Of a DNA stretch of 64,000 nt, positions 23,968-32,638 are shown one piece after another. Every line of letters begins with the position of its first letter. Positions within the stretch are counted from its first letter, which is position 1. This stretch comes from Rhodobiaceae bacterium. GTDB lineage: Bacteria; Pseudomonadota; Alphaproteobacteria; Rhizobiales; Tepidamorphaceae. The translations under genes and the position numbers were made by a program. A model generated the notes under the pieces. The model was not told the origin of the DNA and ran no database searches. It saw only the letters and a list, made by a program, of their open reading frames with translations. Where the stretch lies: contig JACKJK010000008.1 in assembly GCA_020637985.1 (NCBI GenBank), forward strand, positions 124,001 through 188,000. The letters run 5' to 3'.

Positions 23968-24010
23968 GCATGATCCCGAAAAGTTGCAGACTTTTCGGAC
24001 AAGATCATGC
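23968..24010. repeat. Palindromic intergenic element, copy 1
   Basis: Outer arms GCATGATC and GATCATGC flank an inner perfect 9-bp stem CCGAAAAGT/ACTTTTCGG with loop TGCAG. From memory this resembles widely dispersed Rhizobiales intergenic palindromes. It lies just after the thiolase stop and could act as a transcription terminator or mRNA-stabilising hairpin. Confidence 0.75.
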
Positions 24011-24035
24011 GCAATCGGGAAAGCCCGCAGATCTG

Positions 24036-24069
24036 CGAAAAGTTGCAGACTTTTCGGACGAGATCATGC
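24036..24069. repeat. Palindromic intergenic element, copy 2 (left outer arm missing)
   Basis: It repeats the inner hairpin of copy 1 (CGAAAAGT/ACTTTTCG) and the right arm GATCATGC, with one substitution (GGACGAG instead of GGACAAG) and no left GCATGATC arm. It sits 68 bp from copy 1, between the convergent thiolase and beta-helix genes. Confidence 0.72.
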
Positions 24070-24085
24070 GCGGAAATGAGGCAAG

Positions 24086-25480
24086 TCACCCAAGCGTGTT
24101 CTGCGCCAGCGTCAGGTGCGGGTAGCGGCCCGCATCAGACGCCAGCAGGTCGCCGGTGACCGCCGCGTCGTGGTCGAAGCCAGCGATCGCCGCCTTCCTG
24201 GTGCCGGATACGAGATTGCCGCGCACGAGCGCCTTGCCGGCACCCTTCACCACCGACACGCCGATGCCGTAGTCGCCGCCGCGGATGACGTTGTCGCTGG
24301 CCACCACGTCGTTGAGATAGCGCCCGTAGCCGAGCACCAGTCCAATCCACGGCGCGTTCTCGATGACGTTGCCGGAGACCACTGTGTCGGCTTCCGCAGC
24401 GATGCCGATGCCATAGGCCTGCGGTTCGCCTTCTAAGCGCGAAGGATCGCGGTAGAGGTCGCGCACCACGTTGCCGGTGACCGTGGCGAGCCTGCCGCCC
24501 TCGTTGTAGTTGGTGATCGAGATGCCGGTCGAGGCGCGGTCGACGATGTTGTTGGCAACGACAGCGCCGGAGAATCCGAACTCGACGAAGATCGCCGTTT
24601 CGCCGCTGCGCGTGGTGTTGTTGCCGACGATCTGGCAGTTGGCGCCGGCGTTGTTGCGCACAGCCGACAGCGCGCAATCGGTGATGCGGTTGTTGGCGGC
24701 GACCACGTTGCCGGCGCGGTAGATGTTGATGCCGTTGCCCCACTGGCCGTTGCCGCCGGAGCGGCTGCCGATGCGCGCGATGCGGTTGCCGGTGACGATC
24801 GTGCCGTCCTCGCCCGGCGCGCTGCGCCACACCAGGATGCCATTGTCGCCCATGTCGCGCACGTCGTTGCCATCGATCCGCAGGCCAACGGAATCGAGCG
24901 CAAGCAGCGCGTTGTCCAGTCCCTTCTCGAACAGGTTGCCGGTGATCTCGCCACCGCAGCGGCTCAGCTTCAGCATCGGCCGGATCGCGGCTCGGAAACT
25001 GCAGTCGCGGATGCGCAGGCCCGCGCAGTCCTCCAGCATCACCATGCCTGTGCGATTGTCGGCAGCCTTGAACCGGTCATCGAAATCGATTCCGGAAATC
25101 GCCGCGTCGCGCGCCCCGCGCGTGGCCAGGATCGGGGCTTCCCCCTGGCCCAGCATCGAGGTCTGGCCGCGCGCGCCGGCAAGATGTCCCCCGGCCGGCA
25201 GCTCGATGCGGGTCGCGACATACCGCCCCGGCGGCAGGAACAGCGCCTTGCCCTGCCGCGCGGCGGTTTCCAGCGCCTGCGTTATCGCCTTTCCCTGGTC
25301 GGCCCAGGTATCGGGCTGCACGCCAAGCAGTTCGCCGTCGAGCGCCGCCCCGTTGGTGACCAGGGCACGGGCGTTGCCGGGCAGGCTTGCCGCGGCGCCG
25401 ACCGCACCGGCCATGGCCAGCAGCGTGCGGCGCGAAAGGACGTTGGTGTGCGTGTCGGGCGTCTTCGGTGTGGTTCTCAT
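24086..25480 (-). CDS. Tat-exported right-handed beta-helix repeat protein (TIGR03808-like)
   Basis: A 464-residue protein. A twin-arginine signal (SRRTLLAMAGA, about residues 15-26) is followed by a pectate-lyase-like beta-helix start with LFLPPGRY, then a long series of short repeats of the form I-x-GN-x-I/V (for example GNRIARIG, NNRITD, GNVVRDLY, GNVIENAP, DNVIRGG) filling about residues 150-450. This matches the uncharacterised alphaproteobacterial family of twin-arginine translocated repeat proteins. No enzymatic residues are evident. The start at 25480 is supported by GGAAGAAGGA upstream. It is likely periplasmic, and the substrate or carbohydrate partner is unknown. Confidence 0.85.
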   Translation of the reverse strand: MRTTPKTPDTHTNVLSRRTLLAMAGAVGAAASLPGNARALVTNGAALDGELLGVQPDTWADQGKAITQALETAARQGKALFLPPGRYVATRIELPAGGHLAGARGQTSMLGQGEAPILATRGARDAAISGIDFDDRFKAADNRTGMVMLEDCAGLRIRDCSFRAAIRPMLKLSRCGGEITGNLFEKGLDNALLALDSVGLRIDGNDVRDMGDNGILVWRSAPGEDGTIVTGNRIARIGSRSGGNGQWGNGINIYRAGNVVAANNRITDCALSAVRNNAGANCQIVGNNTTRSGETAIFVEFGFSGAVVANNIVDRASTGISITNYNEGGRLATVTGNVVRDLYRDPSRLEGEPQAYGIGIAAEADTVVSGNVIENAPWIGLVLGYGRYLNDVVASDNVIRGGDYGIGVSVVKGAGKALVRGNLVSGTRKAAIAGFDHDAAVTGDLLASDAGRYPHLTLAQNTLG

Positions 25481-25747
25481 CGGGACAGAATCCTTCTTCC
25501 GTCCCTGCTCGCGGCAAGCCGCGTGCCAATCCCGCTGTCCCGATTTCGCACAGGCGGAACATGTCCTGGACGGTTGCCGCCTCCCGGCTCGGGCTTTATG
25601 TAGATTGCCGGGGCGCGCCTGTTTGGCAGGGTTCCCCTCCGCGTGCCGGGAGCCCTGGCTCAAGGTTCGCGGCGACAGTCCTTCCGGTGTCGCACCGCTG
25701 GATGGCAGAAACTGATTTCAACGATGCGCAACAGGATTTAAGTGGCC

Positions 25748-26350
25748 ATGTCCTTCGAACTTCCGGAACTGACCTACGCTTACGATTCGCTGGCCCCGTA
25801 CATGTCCGCCGAGACGCTCGAGTTCCATCACGACAAGCACCACAAGGCCTATGTCGACAACGGCAACAAGCTGCTGGCCGGGTCGGGGCTTGAGGGCAAG
25901 AGCCTCGAGGACGTCGTGCGCGGCTCCTTCGGCAAGAACGCCGGCCTCTTCAACAATTCCGGCCAGCACTACAATCACATCCACTTCTGGAACTGGATGA
26001 AGCCGAACGGCGGTGGCGACACGCTGCCTGCATCGCTGGAGAAGGCGATCAGCGCCGATATCGGCTCCTTCGACGAGTTCCGCGGCAAGTTCATCGAGGC
26101 GGGCACGACCCAGTTCGGCTCCGGCTGGTGCTGGCTGGCGGTGAAGAGCGGCAAGCTCGAGATCATGAAGACGCCGAACGGCGAGAACCCGCTGGTGCAC
26201 GGCGCAACGCCGATCCTGGGCTGCGACGTGTGGGAGCACTCCTACTACATCGACTACCGCAACCGCCGTCCGGACTACCTCGCCGCCTTCGTCGATCACC
26301 TGATCAACTGGGAATACGTCGAGGAAATGTACCGCAAGGCCACCGCCTGA
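25748..26350 (+). CDS. sodB: Superoxide dismutase, Fe/Mn type
   Basis: A 200-residue Fe/Mn superoxide dismutase that removes superoxide in the cytoplasm. Metal ligands are visible: H27 in EFHHDKHH, the histidine in QHYNHIHFW (H77), and the Asp and His of CDVWEHSYY. The N-terminal SFELPELTYAYDSLAPY and the GSGWCWL motif are typical. There is no signal peptide. The iron form is more likely than the manganese form from overall similarity to alphaproteobacterial SodB, but the metal cannot be proved from sequence. The ATG at 25748 is preferred over a GTG six bases upstream. Confidence 0.93.
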   Translation: MSFELPELTYAYDSLAPYMSAETLEFHHDKHHKAYVDNGNKLLAGSGLEGKSLEDVVRGSFGKNAGLFNNSGQHYNHIHFWNWMKPNGGGDTLPASLEKAISADIGSFDEFRGKFIEAGTTQFGSGWCWLAVKSGKLEIMKTPNGENPLVHGATPILGCDVWEHSYYIDYRNRRPDYLAAFVDHLINWEYVEEMYRKATA

Positions 26351-26468
26351 ACGGCTTGACTGCACTGGTCTGGGGCGGGGCGTTTCGGGCAACCGGGCGC
26401 CCCGTTCGCATTCGCGGCGCGGCGCTCACAGGCTTGTGATTGCACAAGGGCTGCAAATCTGCGGCAGT

Positions 26469-26503
26469 GTGATCTGCATCAATTTGCATTAGAGAATGCG
26501 AAT
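26469..26503 (+). promoter_or_regulatory. Overlapping FNR/FixK-like box and ArsR-type palindrome upstream of the DUF2892 gene
   Basis: 26469-26482 reads GTGAT-CTGC-ATCAA, one mismatch from the FNR/FixK consensus TTGAT-N4-ATCAA. It is followed without a gap by the palindrome ATTTGCATT-AGAG-AATGCGAAT (26482-26503), whose arms differ at one position and which resembles AT-rich operators of SqrR/BigR-type ArsR repressors. Both lie 80-114 bp before the DUF2892 start. The sites are visible; regulator identity is inference. Confidence 0.45.
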
Positions 26504-26582
26504 ATAAACAGGTGCCGGACTCCTCGGCTGGGCCTCGTGGGGCATGCGAGGGGGTGGCGAATTTCTTGAACGGGAGACAGTC

Positions 26583-26789
26583 ATGCAGACCAACGTTGGA
26601 AGCGTCGATCGCATCGCGCGCATCGTCGTGGGTATCGCTCTGTTGGCATTTGCCTTCTTCGGGCCGGCCGACATCGGTTGGAAGTGGGTCGGCTACATCG
26701 GCATCGTGCCGCTGGTCACCGCGCTGCTGGGCTGGTGCCCGGCCTACACCATCCTGGGCGTCAGCACCTGCCCGGCGAAGAAGGCCTGA
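26583..26789 (+). CDS. DUF2892 (YgaP-like) inner-membrane protein
   Basis: A 68-residue membrane protein beginning MQTNVGSVDRIARIVVG, with two predicted helices and the conserved end GWCPAYTILGVSTCP, the hallmark of the DUF2892 family, which is also found as the C-terminal part of YgaP rhodanese proteins. Family members often occur with sulfur-metabolism genes and ArsR-type repressors. Here the gene stands alone but has an operator-like palindrome upstream. The start is supported by GGGAG before the ATG. Confidence 0.85.
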   Translation: MQTNVGSVDRIARIVVGIALLAFAFFGPADIGWKWVGYIGIVPLVTALLGWCPAYTILGVSTCPAKKA

Positions 26790-26820
26790 CGCGCGAGCCC
26801 GACGTCAGTTGGCGAAAGCA

Positions 26821-26849
26821 AACGGCCCGTCTGGTTCAGATGGGCCGTT
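26821..26849. terminator. Hairpin between convergent genes, probable terminator
   Basis: 12-bp arms AACGGCCCGTCT and AGATGGGCCGTT with one mismatch and a 5-nt loop lie between the DUF2892 gene and the convergent aminotransferase gene. The plus-strand T-tract is weak (GTCGTTTGT). Confidence 0.6.
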
Positions 26850-26876
26850 GTCGTTTGTGCCAGCCTTGCTCTGATA

Positions 26877-27731
26877 TCAGGAATGCGCCCAGTCCCAGTA
26901 GAGCTGGCGGGCGCGCGCATAGACCGGCCCCGGCTGCAGATCGCGCTCATCGATCCGGTTGATCGGGCTGACCTTCAGATAGTTGCCGGTCGAGAACAGT
27001 TCGTCGGCCTGCCGCAGTTCCTCGTAGGTGATCGCGCGCTCGTGAACCGTGTGGCCGTCGGCGCGCAGCAGCGCGATGACGCGCTGGCGGGTGATGCCAT
27101 TCAGGAACGTGCCATTGGGCACGGGCGTGTGCACCTCGCCGTCCTTGGCCATGAACAGGTTGGCGGTCGCCAATTCGGCGACATTGGCCAGCGAGTCGAG
27201 AACCACCGCGTTGTCGAAGCCCTTCGCCTGCACCTCGCGCAGCGCGCGGCCCGAGTTGGGATAGAGGCACGCCGCCTTGGCGTTGACCGGCGCGGTCTCG
27301 ATGGTGGGGCGGCGGAACGAGCATTTCGTCACCGAAAACCCGGTCGGCTCGGGCATCGGCGCCTCGTACATCGTCAGGCAGAAGCGCGTCGATTCCGCCA
27401 GCGGCGGCACCGAGACGTAGCCGCCTTCCTCCGCCCAGTACATCGGCTTGATGTAGAGTGGCGTTGCGCCGTCGAACTTCGCCAGTCCCTCCTGCACCAG
27501 TTCGAGGATTTCGCCGGTCTGCATGATGGCGTTGAGGCCGAGCGCGCCCGCCGAGTTCTGTACCCGCGCGCAATGCCGGTCGAGGTCCGGCGTCACGCCC
27601 TCGAAGGCGCGAGCGCCGTCGAAGACGCAACTGCCGAGCCACAGCCCGTGCGTGCGCGGGCCCACGATGCCCGGATTGCCTTCGAGCCACTTGCCCTCGA
27701 TCCAGGTCCAGGTCTTCGACAGTTCAGCCAT
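26877..27731 (-). CDS. Class IV aminotransferase, branched-chain amino acid aminotransferase-like
   Basis: A 284-residue PLP fold-type IV enzyme. The Schiff-base lysine is in VNAKAACLY. The cofactor phosphate loop and the C-terminal NGITRQRVI region are present. It probably interconverts branched-chain 2-oxo acids and amino acids with glutamate as partner, although D-amino acid transaminase or aminodeoxychorismate lyase relatives share the fold. The start at 27731 (MAELSKTWTW) matches family N-termini; the longer upstream frame has no similarity. No ilv genes lie beside it. Confidence 0.85.
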   Translation of the reverse strand: MAELSKTWTWIEGKWLEGNPGIVGPRTHGLWLGSCVFDGARAFEGVTPDLDRHCARVQNSAGALGLNAIMQTGEILELVQEGLAKFDGATPLYIKPMYWAEEGGYVSVPPLAESTRFCLTMYEAPMPEPTGFSVTKCSFRRPTIETAPVNAKAACLYPNSGRALREVQAKGFDNAVVLDSLANVAELATANLFMAKDGEVHTPVPNGTFLNGITRQRVIALLRADGHTVHERAITYEELRQADELFSTGNYLKVSPINRIDERDLQPGPVYARARQLYWDWAHS

Positions 27732-27994
27732 CGCGCGGCGCCTCCATTCGTTTCGCCTATCCAAGTCCCGCGGCCTCTCAAGGTCAATACAATCCCGGCT
27801 GGGGCGTGCGCGCAGCAGCCATGCGGTTGTGCATGTGCGAAGCAACCCCACGAAGATGTGAATTGCAGGTGGCGGGATACTGGCCACGATTGCAATTGCG
27901 CTGGGAGCGTCTGGCGAATCCGCCATGCCTGTATTGCGGGCGATACGCTCCCATGCTCCGGTTTGCCCCCAATTCCCTCAAGGAGAATTCACGT

Positions 27995-28444
27995 ATGATC
28001 CGCAAAGTCTCGATTGCCCTGGGTGCCCTGGCGCTTGCCGGCGGCATCGTCGCCGCGTCCGCCAGTGACGATCCCATCGCCAGCCGCAAGGCGATGATGA
28101 AGAACACCGGGGCCTCCATCGGCGTCATGGGCAAGATGGCCAAGGGCGAGATGCCCTTCGATGCAGTCCAGGCGAACCTCGCCATGCGCGCCATCAACAA
28201 TGCCGCGATCGGCGTCGTCCACCTCTTCCCGGCTGGCTCGGAAACCGGCGGCGACACCGAGGCCGCGCCGAAGATCTGGGAAGACATGGCCGGCTTCGTC
28301 GAGAAGGCCAAGGCCATGGAGGACGTGACCGCAGATGCGATCGCGTTCCCCGCCGCCAGCCTCGACGACCTCAAGGAGCAGCTCGGCAAGCTCGGCGGCA
28401 CCTGCAAGGGCTGTCACGAGGGCTACCGCATCAAGAAGAGCTGA
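27995..28444 (+). CDS. Cytochrome c' (class II c-type cytochrome)
   Basis: A 149-residue periplasmic four-helix-bundle cytochrome with a signal peptide (about residues 1-22) and the heme motif CKGCH (137-141) near the C-terminus, where class II cytochromes carry it. Cytochromes c' bind NO or CO and may protect against nitrosative stress or shuttle electrons. A strong ribosome-binding site (AAGGAG) precedes the ATG. A diheme cytochrome gene follows 53 bp downstream, so the two probably form an operon. Confidence 0.92.
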   Translation: MIRKVSIALGALALAGGIVAASASDDPIASRKAMMKNTGASIGVMGKMAKGEMPFDAVQANLAMRAINNAAIGVVHLFPAGSETGGDTEAAPKIWEDMAGFVEKAKAMEDVTADAIAFPAASLDDLKEQLGKLGGTCKGCHEGYRIKKS

Positions 28445-28497
28445 GCCGAACCGCCCGAAGGCTTGACACGTCGCGCCGACGCCGGAGACTGCGCAGG

Positions 28498-29421
28498 ATG
28501 AAACGGCTGTTCAGGTTGTTCCTCCTGCTGGCAGTTGCCGGCGCCGGCGTGTTCTGGTGGCTGACGCAGCCATCGCGTCTCGATGCGCTGCCCGCGTCGA
28601 TGCAGGGCTATGCCGGTGACCGCGCCAACGGCGAACTGATGTTCTACGCCGGCGGCTGCTCCTCCTGCCACGCGGCGCCCGGCTCCGACGACAAGACCCG
28701 CCTTGCCGGCGGCGTGCGTCTGGACAGCCCGTTCGGCGCCTTTGTCGCGCCCAACATCTCGCCCGACCCGAAGGACGGCATCGGCGGCTGGAGCGCGCTC
28801 GACTTCGTCAACGCCATGACGAAGGGCGTGTCGCCCGGCGGAAGCCACCTCTACCCGGCGTTTCCCTACACCTCCTACCAGCGCATGAAGCTGCAGGACC
28901 TGCTCGACCTGAAGGCCTATCTCGACACGCTGCCCGCGGTCGCCGGCAAGGCGCCGCCTCACGAGGTCGGCTTTCCCTTCAACATCCGTCGCGGCCTTGG
29001 CCTGTGGAAGCTGCTCTATCTCGATGGGCAGAGGTTCCAGCCAGACCCCGACGCGACCGATGAGGTCAACCGCGGCGCCTACCTGGTCAACGGGCCGGGG
29101 CACTGCGGCGAATGCCACACCCCGCGCGACCTCATCGGCGGACTTCGCACCGACAAGTGGCTGGCCGGCGCTCCCAACCCGGAAGGCAAGGGGATCATCC
29201 CCAACATCACCCCGCACGAGCAGGGTCTGGCCTCGTGGTCGAACAAGGACATAGCCTACGCGCTGGAATCAGGCTTCACGCCCGACTTCGACAGCCTCGG
29301 CGGCTCCATGGGCAAGGTCGTCGGCAACACGTCGCACCTGGGCGCGCAAGACCGCGACGCGATCGCCGCCTACCTGAAGTCGCTCCCGCCGCTGCCGAAC
29401 GGTTACAAGGCGAAGCAATAA
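28498..29421 (+). CDS. Membrane-anchored diheme cytochrome c
   Basis: A 307-residue protein with an uncleaved-looking N-terminal helix (residues 5-22) and two class I heme motifs, CSSCH (54-58) and CGECH (203-207), each in its own domain. The layout resembles the cytochrome subunits of membrane alcohol or aldehyde dehydrogenases (AdhB-like), but no dehydrogenase catalytic subunit is adjacent. It probably transfers electrons between cytochrome c' or another periplasmic donor and the respiratory chain (inference). It is convergent with the M20 peptidase gene, with only 7 bp between stops. Confidence 0.88.
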   Translation: MKRLFRLFLLLAVAGAGVFWWLTQPSRLDALPASMQGYAGDRANGELMFYAGGCSSCHAAPGSDDKTRLAGGVRLDSPFGAFVAPNISPDPKDGIGGWSALDFVNAMTKGVSPGGSHLYPAFPYTSYQRMKLQDLLDLKAYLDTLPAVAGKAPPHEVGFPFNIRRGLGLWKLLYLDGQRFQPDPDATDEVNRGAYLVNGPGHCGECHTPRDLIGGLRTDKWLAGAPNPEGKGIIPNITPHEQGLASWSNKDIAYALESGFTPDFDSLGGSMGKVVGNTSHLGAQDRDAIAAYLKSLPPLPNGYKAKQ

Positions 29422-29428
29422 CCGCGCC

Positions 29429-30826
29429 TCAACCCTTCGCCAGTTCGTCCATGATCCTGACCCACGAGCGGATGCCGCGGTGGAAGCTCTTCAGGTTGTA
29501 TTTCTCGTTGGGCGAGTGGATACGGTCGTCGTCGAGCGCGAAGCCGATCAGCAGCGTGTCCATGCCAAGCTTCGCCTTGAAGTCGCCCACGATGGGGATC
29601 GAACCGCCAGAGCCGATCAGCACCGCCTCTCGCTTCCACTCGTCGGCGAGCGCACGCCGGGCCGCGGCAAGATGCGGGCTGTCGAGCGCCACCTGCAGGG
29701 CGGCGTTGCCGCCGCCGTCGGGCGAGAACTCGACCTTGCAGTCGGCGGGCATCTGGGCACGCACGTAGGCACGGAAGTTGTCGACAATCTTCGCAGGATC
29801 CTGATCGCCCACCAGCCGGAAGGTGACCTTGGCGCTGGCCATCGACGGGATGACGGTCTTCGAACCGACGCCGGTGTAGCCGCCGATGATGCCGTTGATC
29901 TCGGCTGTCGGGCGCGCCCAGATCAGTTCCAGCACGCTGCGGCCCTTTTCGCCGGCGGGGATCGACAGCCCGACGTCGCCGAGGAATTCGCTCTCGTCGA
30001 AGTCGAGCCCGTCCCACTGCGCCTTGATCTCGGCGTCGAGGTCGCTGACCCCGTCGTAGAAGCCTGGAATCCGCACCCGCCCGGTGTCGTCGTGCAGGCT
30101 GGCGATGATGCGCGCGAGAAGCCGGATCGGGTTCATCGCCGCCCCGCCATACATGCCCGAGTGCAGGTCGCGGCTGGGGCAGGTGACGAACATCTCGTCA
30201 TGCACCACGCCGCGCAGCCGCGTCGTGATGGCCGGCGTGTCGGCGTCCCACATGCCGGTGTCGCAGACGAGCGCCACGTCGGCGGTCAGCTCCGCCTGGT
30301 TGGCTGCGAAGAACGGCGCTATGCTCTTGGAGCCGGATTCCTCCTCGCCCTCGAGCAGGATCGTCACCGGCAGCGGCAACTCGCCGTTCACCGCCATGTA
30401 GGCGCGCGCCGCCTCGATGAAGGTCATCAGCTGGCCCTTGTCGTCGGAAGACCCGCGCGCGACGATTCGCTTGCCGGCCGGCGTCTCGACGATGCGCGGC
30501 TCGAACGGGCCGCTCTCCCACTTCTCCAGCGGGTCGGGCGGCTGCACGTCGTAGTGGCCGTAGAACAGCACGTGCGGCCCCGCGCCGCTGCCGGGTTTCG
30601 GCCCGCCATGCGCCACCACCATCGGGTGGCCGATGGTATCGCGGCGCGCGGCGTCGAAGCCGATCGATTTCAGGTCGGCGGCGAGATGGTCCGCGCAGGC
30701 GACGCACTGGTCGGCGAAGGCCGGGTCGGTCGACACCGAGGGGATGCGCAGCAGCGCGAACAGCCGTTCCAGACTTGCATCGAGATCGGCATCGACCCGG
30801 GCAAGTACGGCGTCGAGATCGGACAT
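29429..30826 (-). CDS. M20 family metallopeptidase (dipeptidase)
   Basis: A 465-residue cytoplasmic M20/ArgE/DapE-type peptidase. Visible motifs are the metal-binding HYD in LFYGHYDVQPPDP, the bridging Asp in GSSDDKGQ, the catalytic EE in LLEGEEESGS, and RDLHSGMYGG in the dimerisation domain. Homologues annotated as dipeptidases hydrolyse short peptides. The exact specificity is not predictable. The gene stands alone on the minus strand, 77 bp downstream of the HerA-like gene. Confidence 0.9.
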   Translation of the reverse strand: MSDLDAVLARVDADLDASLERLFALLRIPSVSTDPAFADQCVACADHLAADLKSIGFDAARRDTIGHPMVVAHGGPKPGSGAGPHVLFYGHYDVQPPDPLEKWESGPFEPRIVETPAGKRIVARGSSDDKGQLMTFIEAARAYMAVNGELPLPVTILLEGEEESGSKSIAPFFAANQAELTADVALVCDTGMWDADTPAITTRLRGVVHDEMFVTCPSRDLHSGMYGGAAMNPIRLLARIIASLHDDTGRVRIPGFYDGVSDLDAEIKAQWDGLDFDESEFLGDVGLSIPAGEKGRSVLELIWARPTAEINGIIGGYTGVGSKTVIPSMASAKVTFRLVGDQDPAKIVDNFRAYVRAQMPADCKVEFSPDGGGNAALQVALDSPHLAAARRALADEWKREAVLIGSGGSIPIVGDFKAKLGMDTLLIGFALDDDRIHSPNEKYNLKSFHRGIRSWVRIMDELAKG

Positions 30827-30903
30827 GGATTGTCTCCGTCAAAGTGGTTCCCGGAACGGCGGAAACGGCCTTGCTTCCGCAGTTGCGTCAAGCGGATTGG
30901 CGG

Positions 30904-32418
30904 TCAGCGCAGCAGCGAGCCGAGCACGCCGCGCAGGATGGCCTTGCCGAGTTGCGTGCCGACCGAGCGCGCGACCGAACGGCCCGCCGATTTCAGCACC
31001 GCGTCGGCGATGGAGTCGCTGCGGCTGGACCGCGAGGAGCGCGACGACGACCGCTTCTTCGCCTCGCGTTCGAGCCTTGCCAGTTCCTTCTCGCGCGCTT
31101 CGCGCTCCTCTGCCGCGCGTTCTTCGCGCTCGCGCTTCTCGGCACGCTCGGACAGGATCTCGTAGGCCGATTCCCGGTCGATCGGGCGGTCGTACATGCC
31201 GCGCACGGGGCTGTCGTCCATCGCTGCCGCGCGTTCCTTGAAGTCGAGCGGGCCGATGCGCGAGGCTGGCGGGCGGATCAGCGTGCGCTGCACGATCGAG
31301 GGCACGCCCTTGCCGCCGAGCGTCGAGACCAGCGCCTCGCCGACGCCGAGCTGGGTGATCGCTTCGGCGGTGTCGAAGGCCGGGTTCTGGCGAAACGTAT
31401 CGGCCGCCGTCTTCACCGCCTTCTGCTCGCGCGGGGTGTAGGCGCGCAGCGCGTGCTGGATGCGGTTGCCAAGCTGCGCCAGCACGCTTTCGGGAATGTC
31501 GAGCGGGTTCTGCGTGACGAAATAGACGCCGACCCCCTTGGAGCGGATCAGGCGGACGACCTGCTCGATCTTGTCCATCAGGATCGGCGGCGCCTCGTCG
31601 AACAGCAGATGCGCCTCGTCGAAGAAGAACACCAGCTTCGGCTTGTCCGGGTCGCCCACCTCGGGCAGTTCCTCGAACAGTTCCGACATCAGGAACAGCA
31701 GGAACATGGCGTAGAGCCGTGGCGCCTGCATCAGCTTTTCTGCGGCCAGCACAGAGATGAAGCCGCGTCCGTCGCGGTCGATGCGCATCAGGTCGCGGAT
31801 GTCGAGCGCCGGTTCGCCGAAGAACTGCTCGCCGCCCTGGTTCTCGAACATCAGGATCTTGCGCTGGATCGTGCCGATCGACTGCTTCGACACGCTGCCG
31901 TAGTCGGAGCGGATTTCCTCGGGCCGGTCCACGATCTCCTTCAGCAGCGCCTTCAGGTCCTTCAGGTCGACCAGCAGCAGGCCCTCGTCGTCGGCGATCT
32001 TGAAGGCGATGTTGAGCGCGCCTTCCTGCGCTTCCGACAGGTCGAGCATGCGCGATAGCAGCAGCGGCCCCATCTCGGTGATGGTGGTGCGGATCGGATG
32101 CCCCTGTTCGCCGAACAGGTCCCAGAAGATGACCGGGGAGGGGGTGAATTCCATCTCTCCCAGGCCCACCTCCTTCGCCCGCTTGGCGATGAAGTCCTTC
32201 GGCGTTCCAGCTTCCGCGATGCCCGACAGGTCGCCCTTTGCGTCGGCGCAGAACACCGGGACGCCCTGCGCGGCGAAGCCCTCGGCCAGCACCTGCAGCG
32301 TCACCGTCTTGCCGGTGCCGGTTGCGCCGGTGACGAGGCCGTGCCGGTTGGCGAGTTTCAGGTCGAGAAACTGCTGCCCCTCGGGGCTGGCACCAATGAG
32401 AACCGAATTTTCCTGCAT
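30904..32418 (-). CDS. HerA-like ATPase, DUF853 family (YjgR-like)
   Basis: A 504-residue P-loop ATPase. Walker A is GATGTGKT (residues 31-38) and Walker B is LVFFFDEAH, with QNPLDIPESVLAQLGNRIQHALRAY typical of the HerA/FtsK-like DUF853 family. The C-terminus ends in a charged, Ser/Arg/Glu-rich tail (about 430-480) before a short hydrophobic end. The cellular role of YjgR-like proteins is not established; DNA or nucleoprotein translocation is assumed from the fold. No NurA nuclease gene is next to it, which argues against the classical HerA-NurA system. Confidence 0.88.
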   Translation of the reverse strand: MQENSVLIGASPEGQQFLDLKLANRHGLVTGATGTGKTVTLQVLAEGFAAQGVPVFCADAKGDLSGIAEAGTPKDFIAKRAKEVGLGEMEFTPSPVIFWDLFGEQGHPIRTTITEMGPLLLSRMLDLSEAQEGALNIAFKIADDEGLLLVDLKDLKALLKEIVDRPEEIRSDYGSVSKQSIGTIQRKILMFENQGGEQFFGEPALDIRDLMRIDRDGRGFISVLAAEKLMQAPRLYAMFLLFLMSELFEELPEVGDPDKPKLVFFFDEAHLLFDEAPPILMDKIEQVVRLIRSKGVGVYFVTQNPLDIPESVLAQLGNRIQHALRAYTPREQKAVKTAADTFRQNPAFDTAEAITQLGVGEALVSTLGGKGVPSIVQRTLIRPPASRIGPLDFKERAAAMDDSPVRGMYDRPIDRESAYEILSERAEKREREERAAEEREAREKELARLEREAKKRSSSRSSRSSRSDSIADAVLKSAGRSVARSVGTQLGKAILRGVLGSLLR

Positions 32419-32638
32419 GTCGGGCTGTTCCTCCGCCGCCGCTGGCGGCGTTGTCTGGCGTGGGGATCGATGTGCCCCTTATAGGCGCTTCGCGGGGCCG
32501 CGGAAACCGCGCCGGTGATACCTTTTGCCCAGACCCGATCGGTTGCATGCCGTTTGCCGCGCGTGCGATATACTGCGCCTGCGAAGGCCGCGCGCCGGAC
32601 CGCGCCGTGGCGACAACGCAAACCGGAGGATGGGGCAC

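Noticed and set aside
25481..25747. Cobalamin or other riboswitch upstream of sodB
   Set aside because: Phrases such as GGTTCCCCTCCGCGTGCCGGGAG look suggestive, but the cobalamin box and conserved core are absent and sodB is not an expected target.
26376..26404. Terminator after sodB
   Set aside because: A 7-bp stem CGGGGCG/CGCCCCG with a 15-nt loop and only two T residues is too weak to call.
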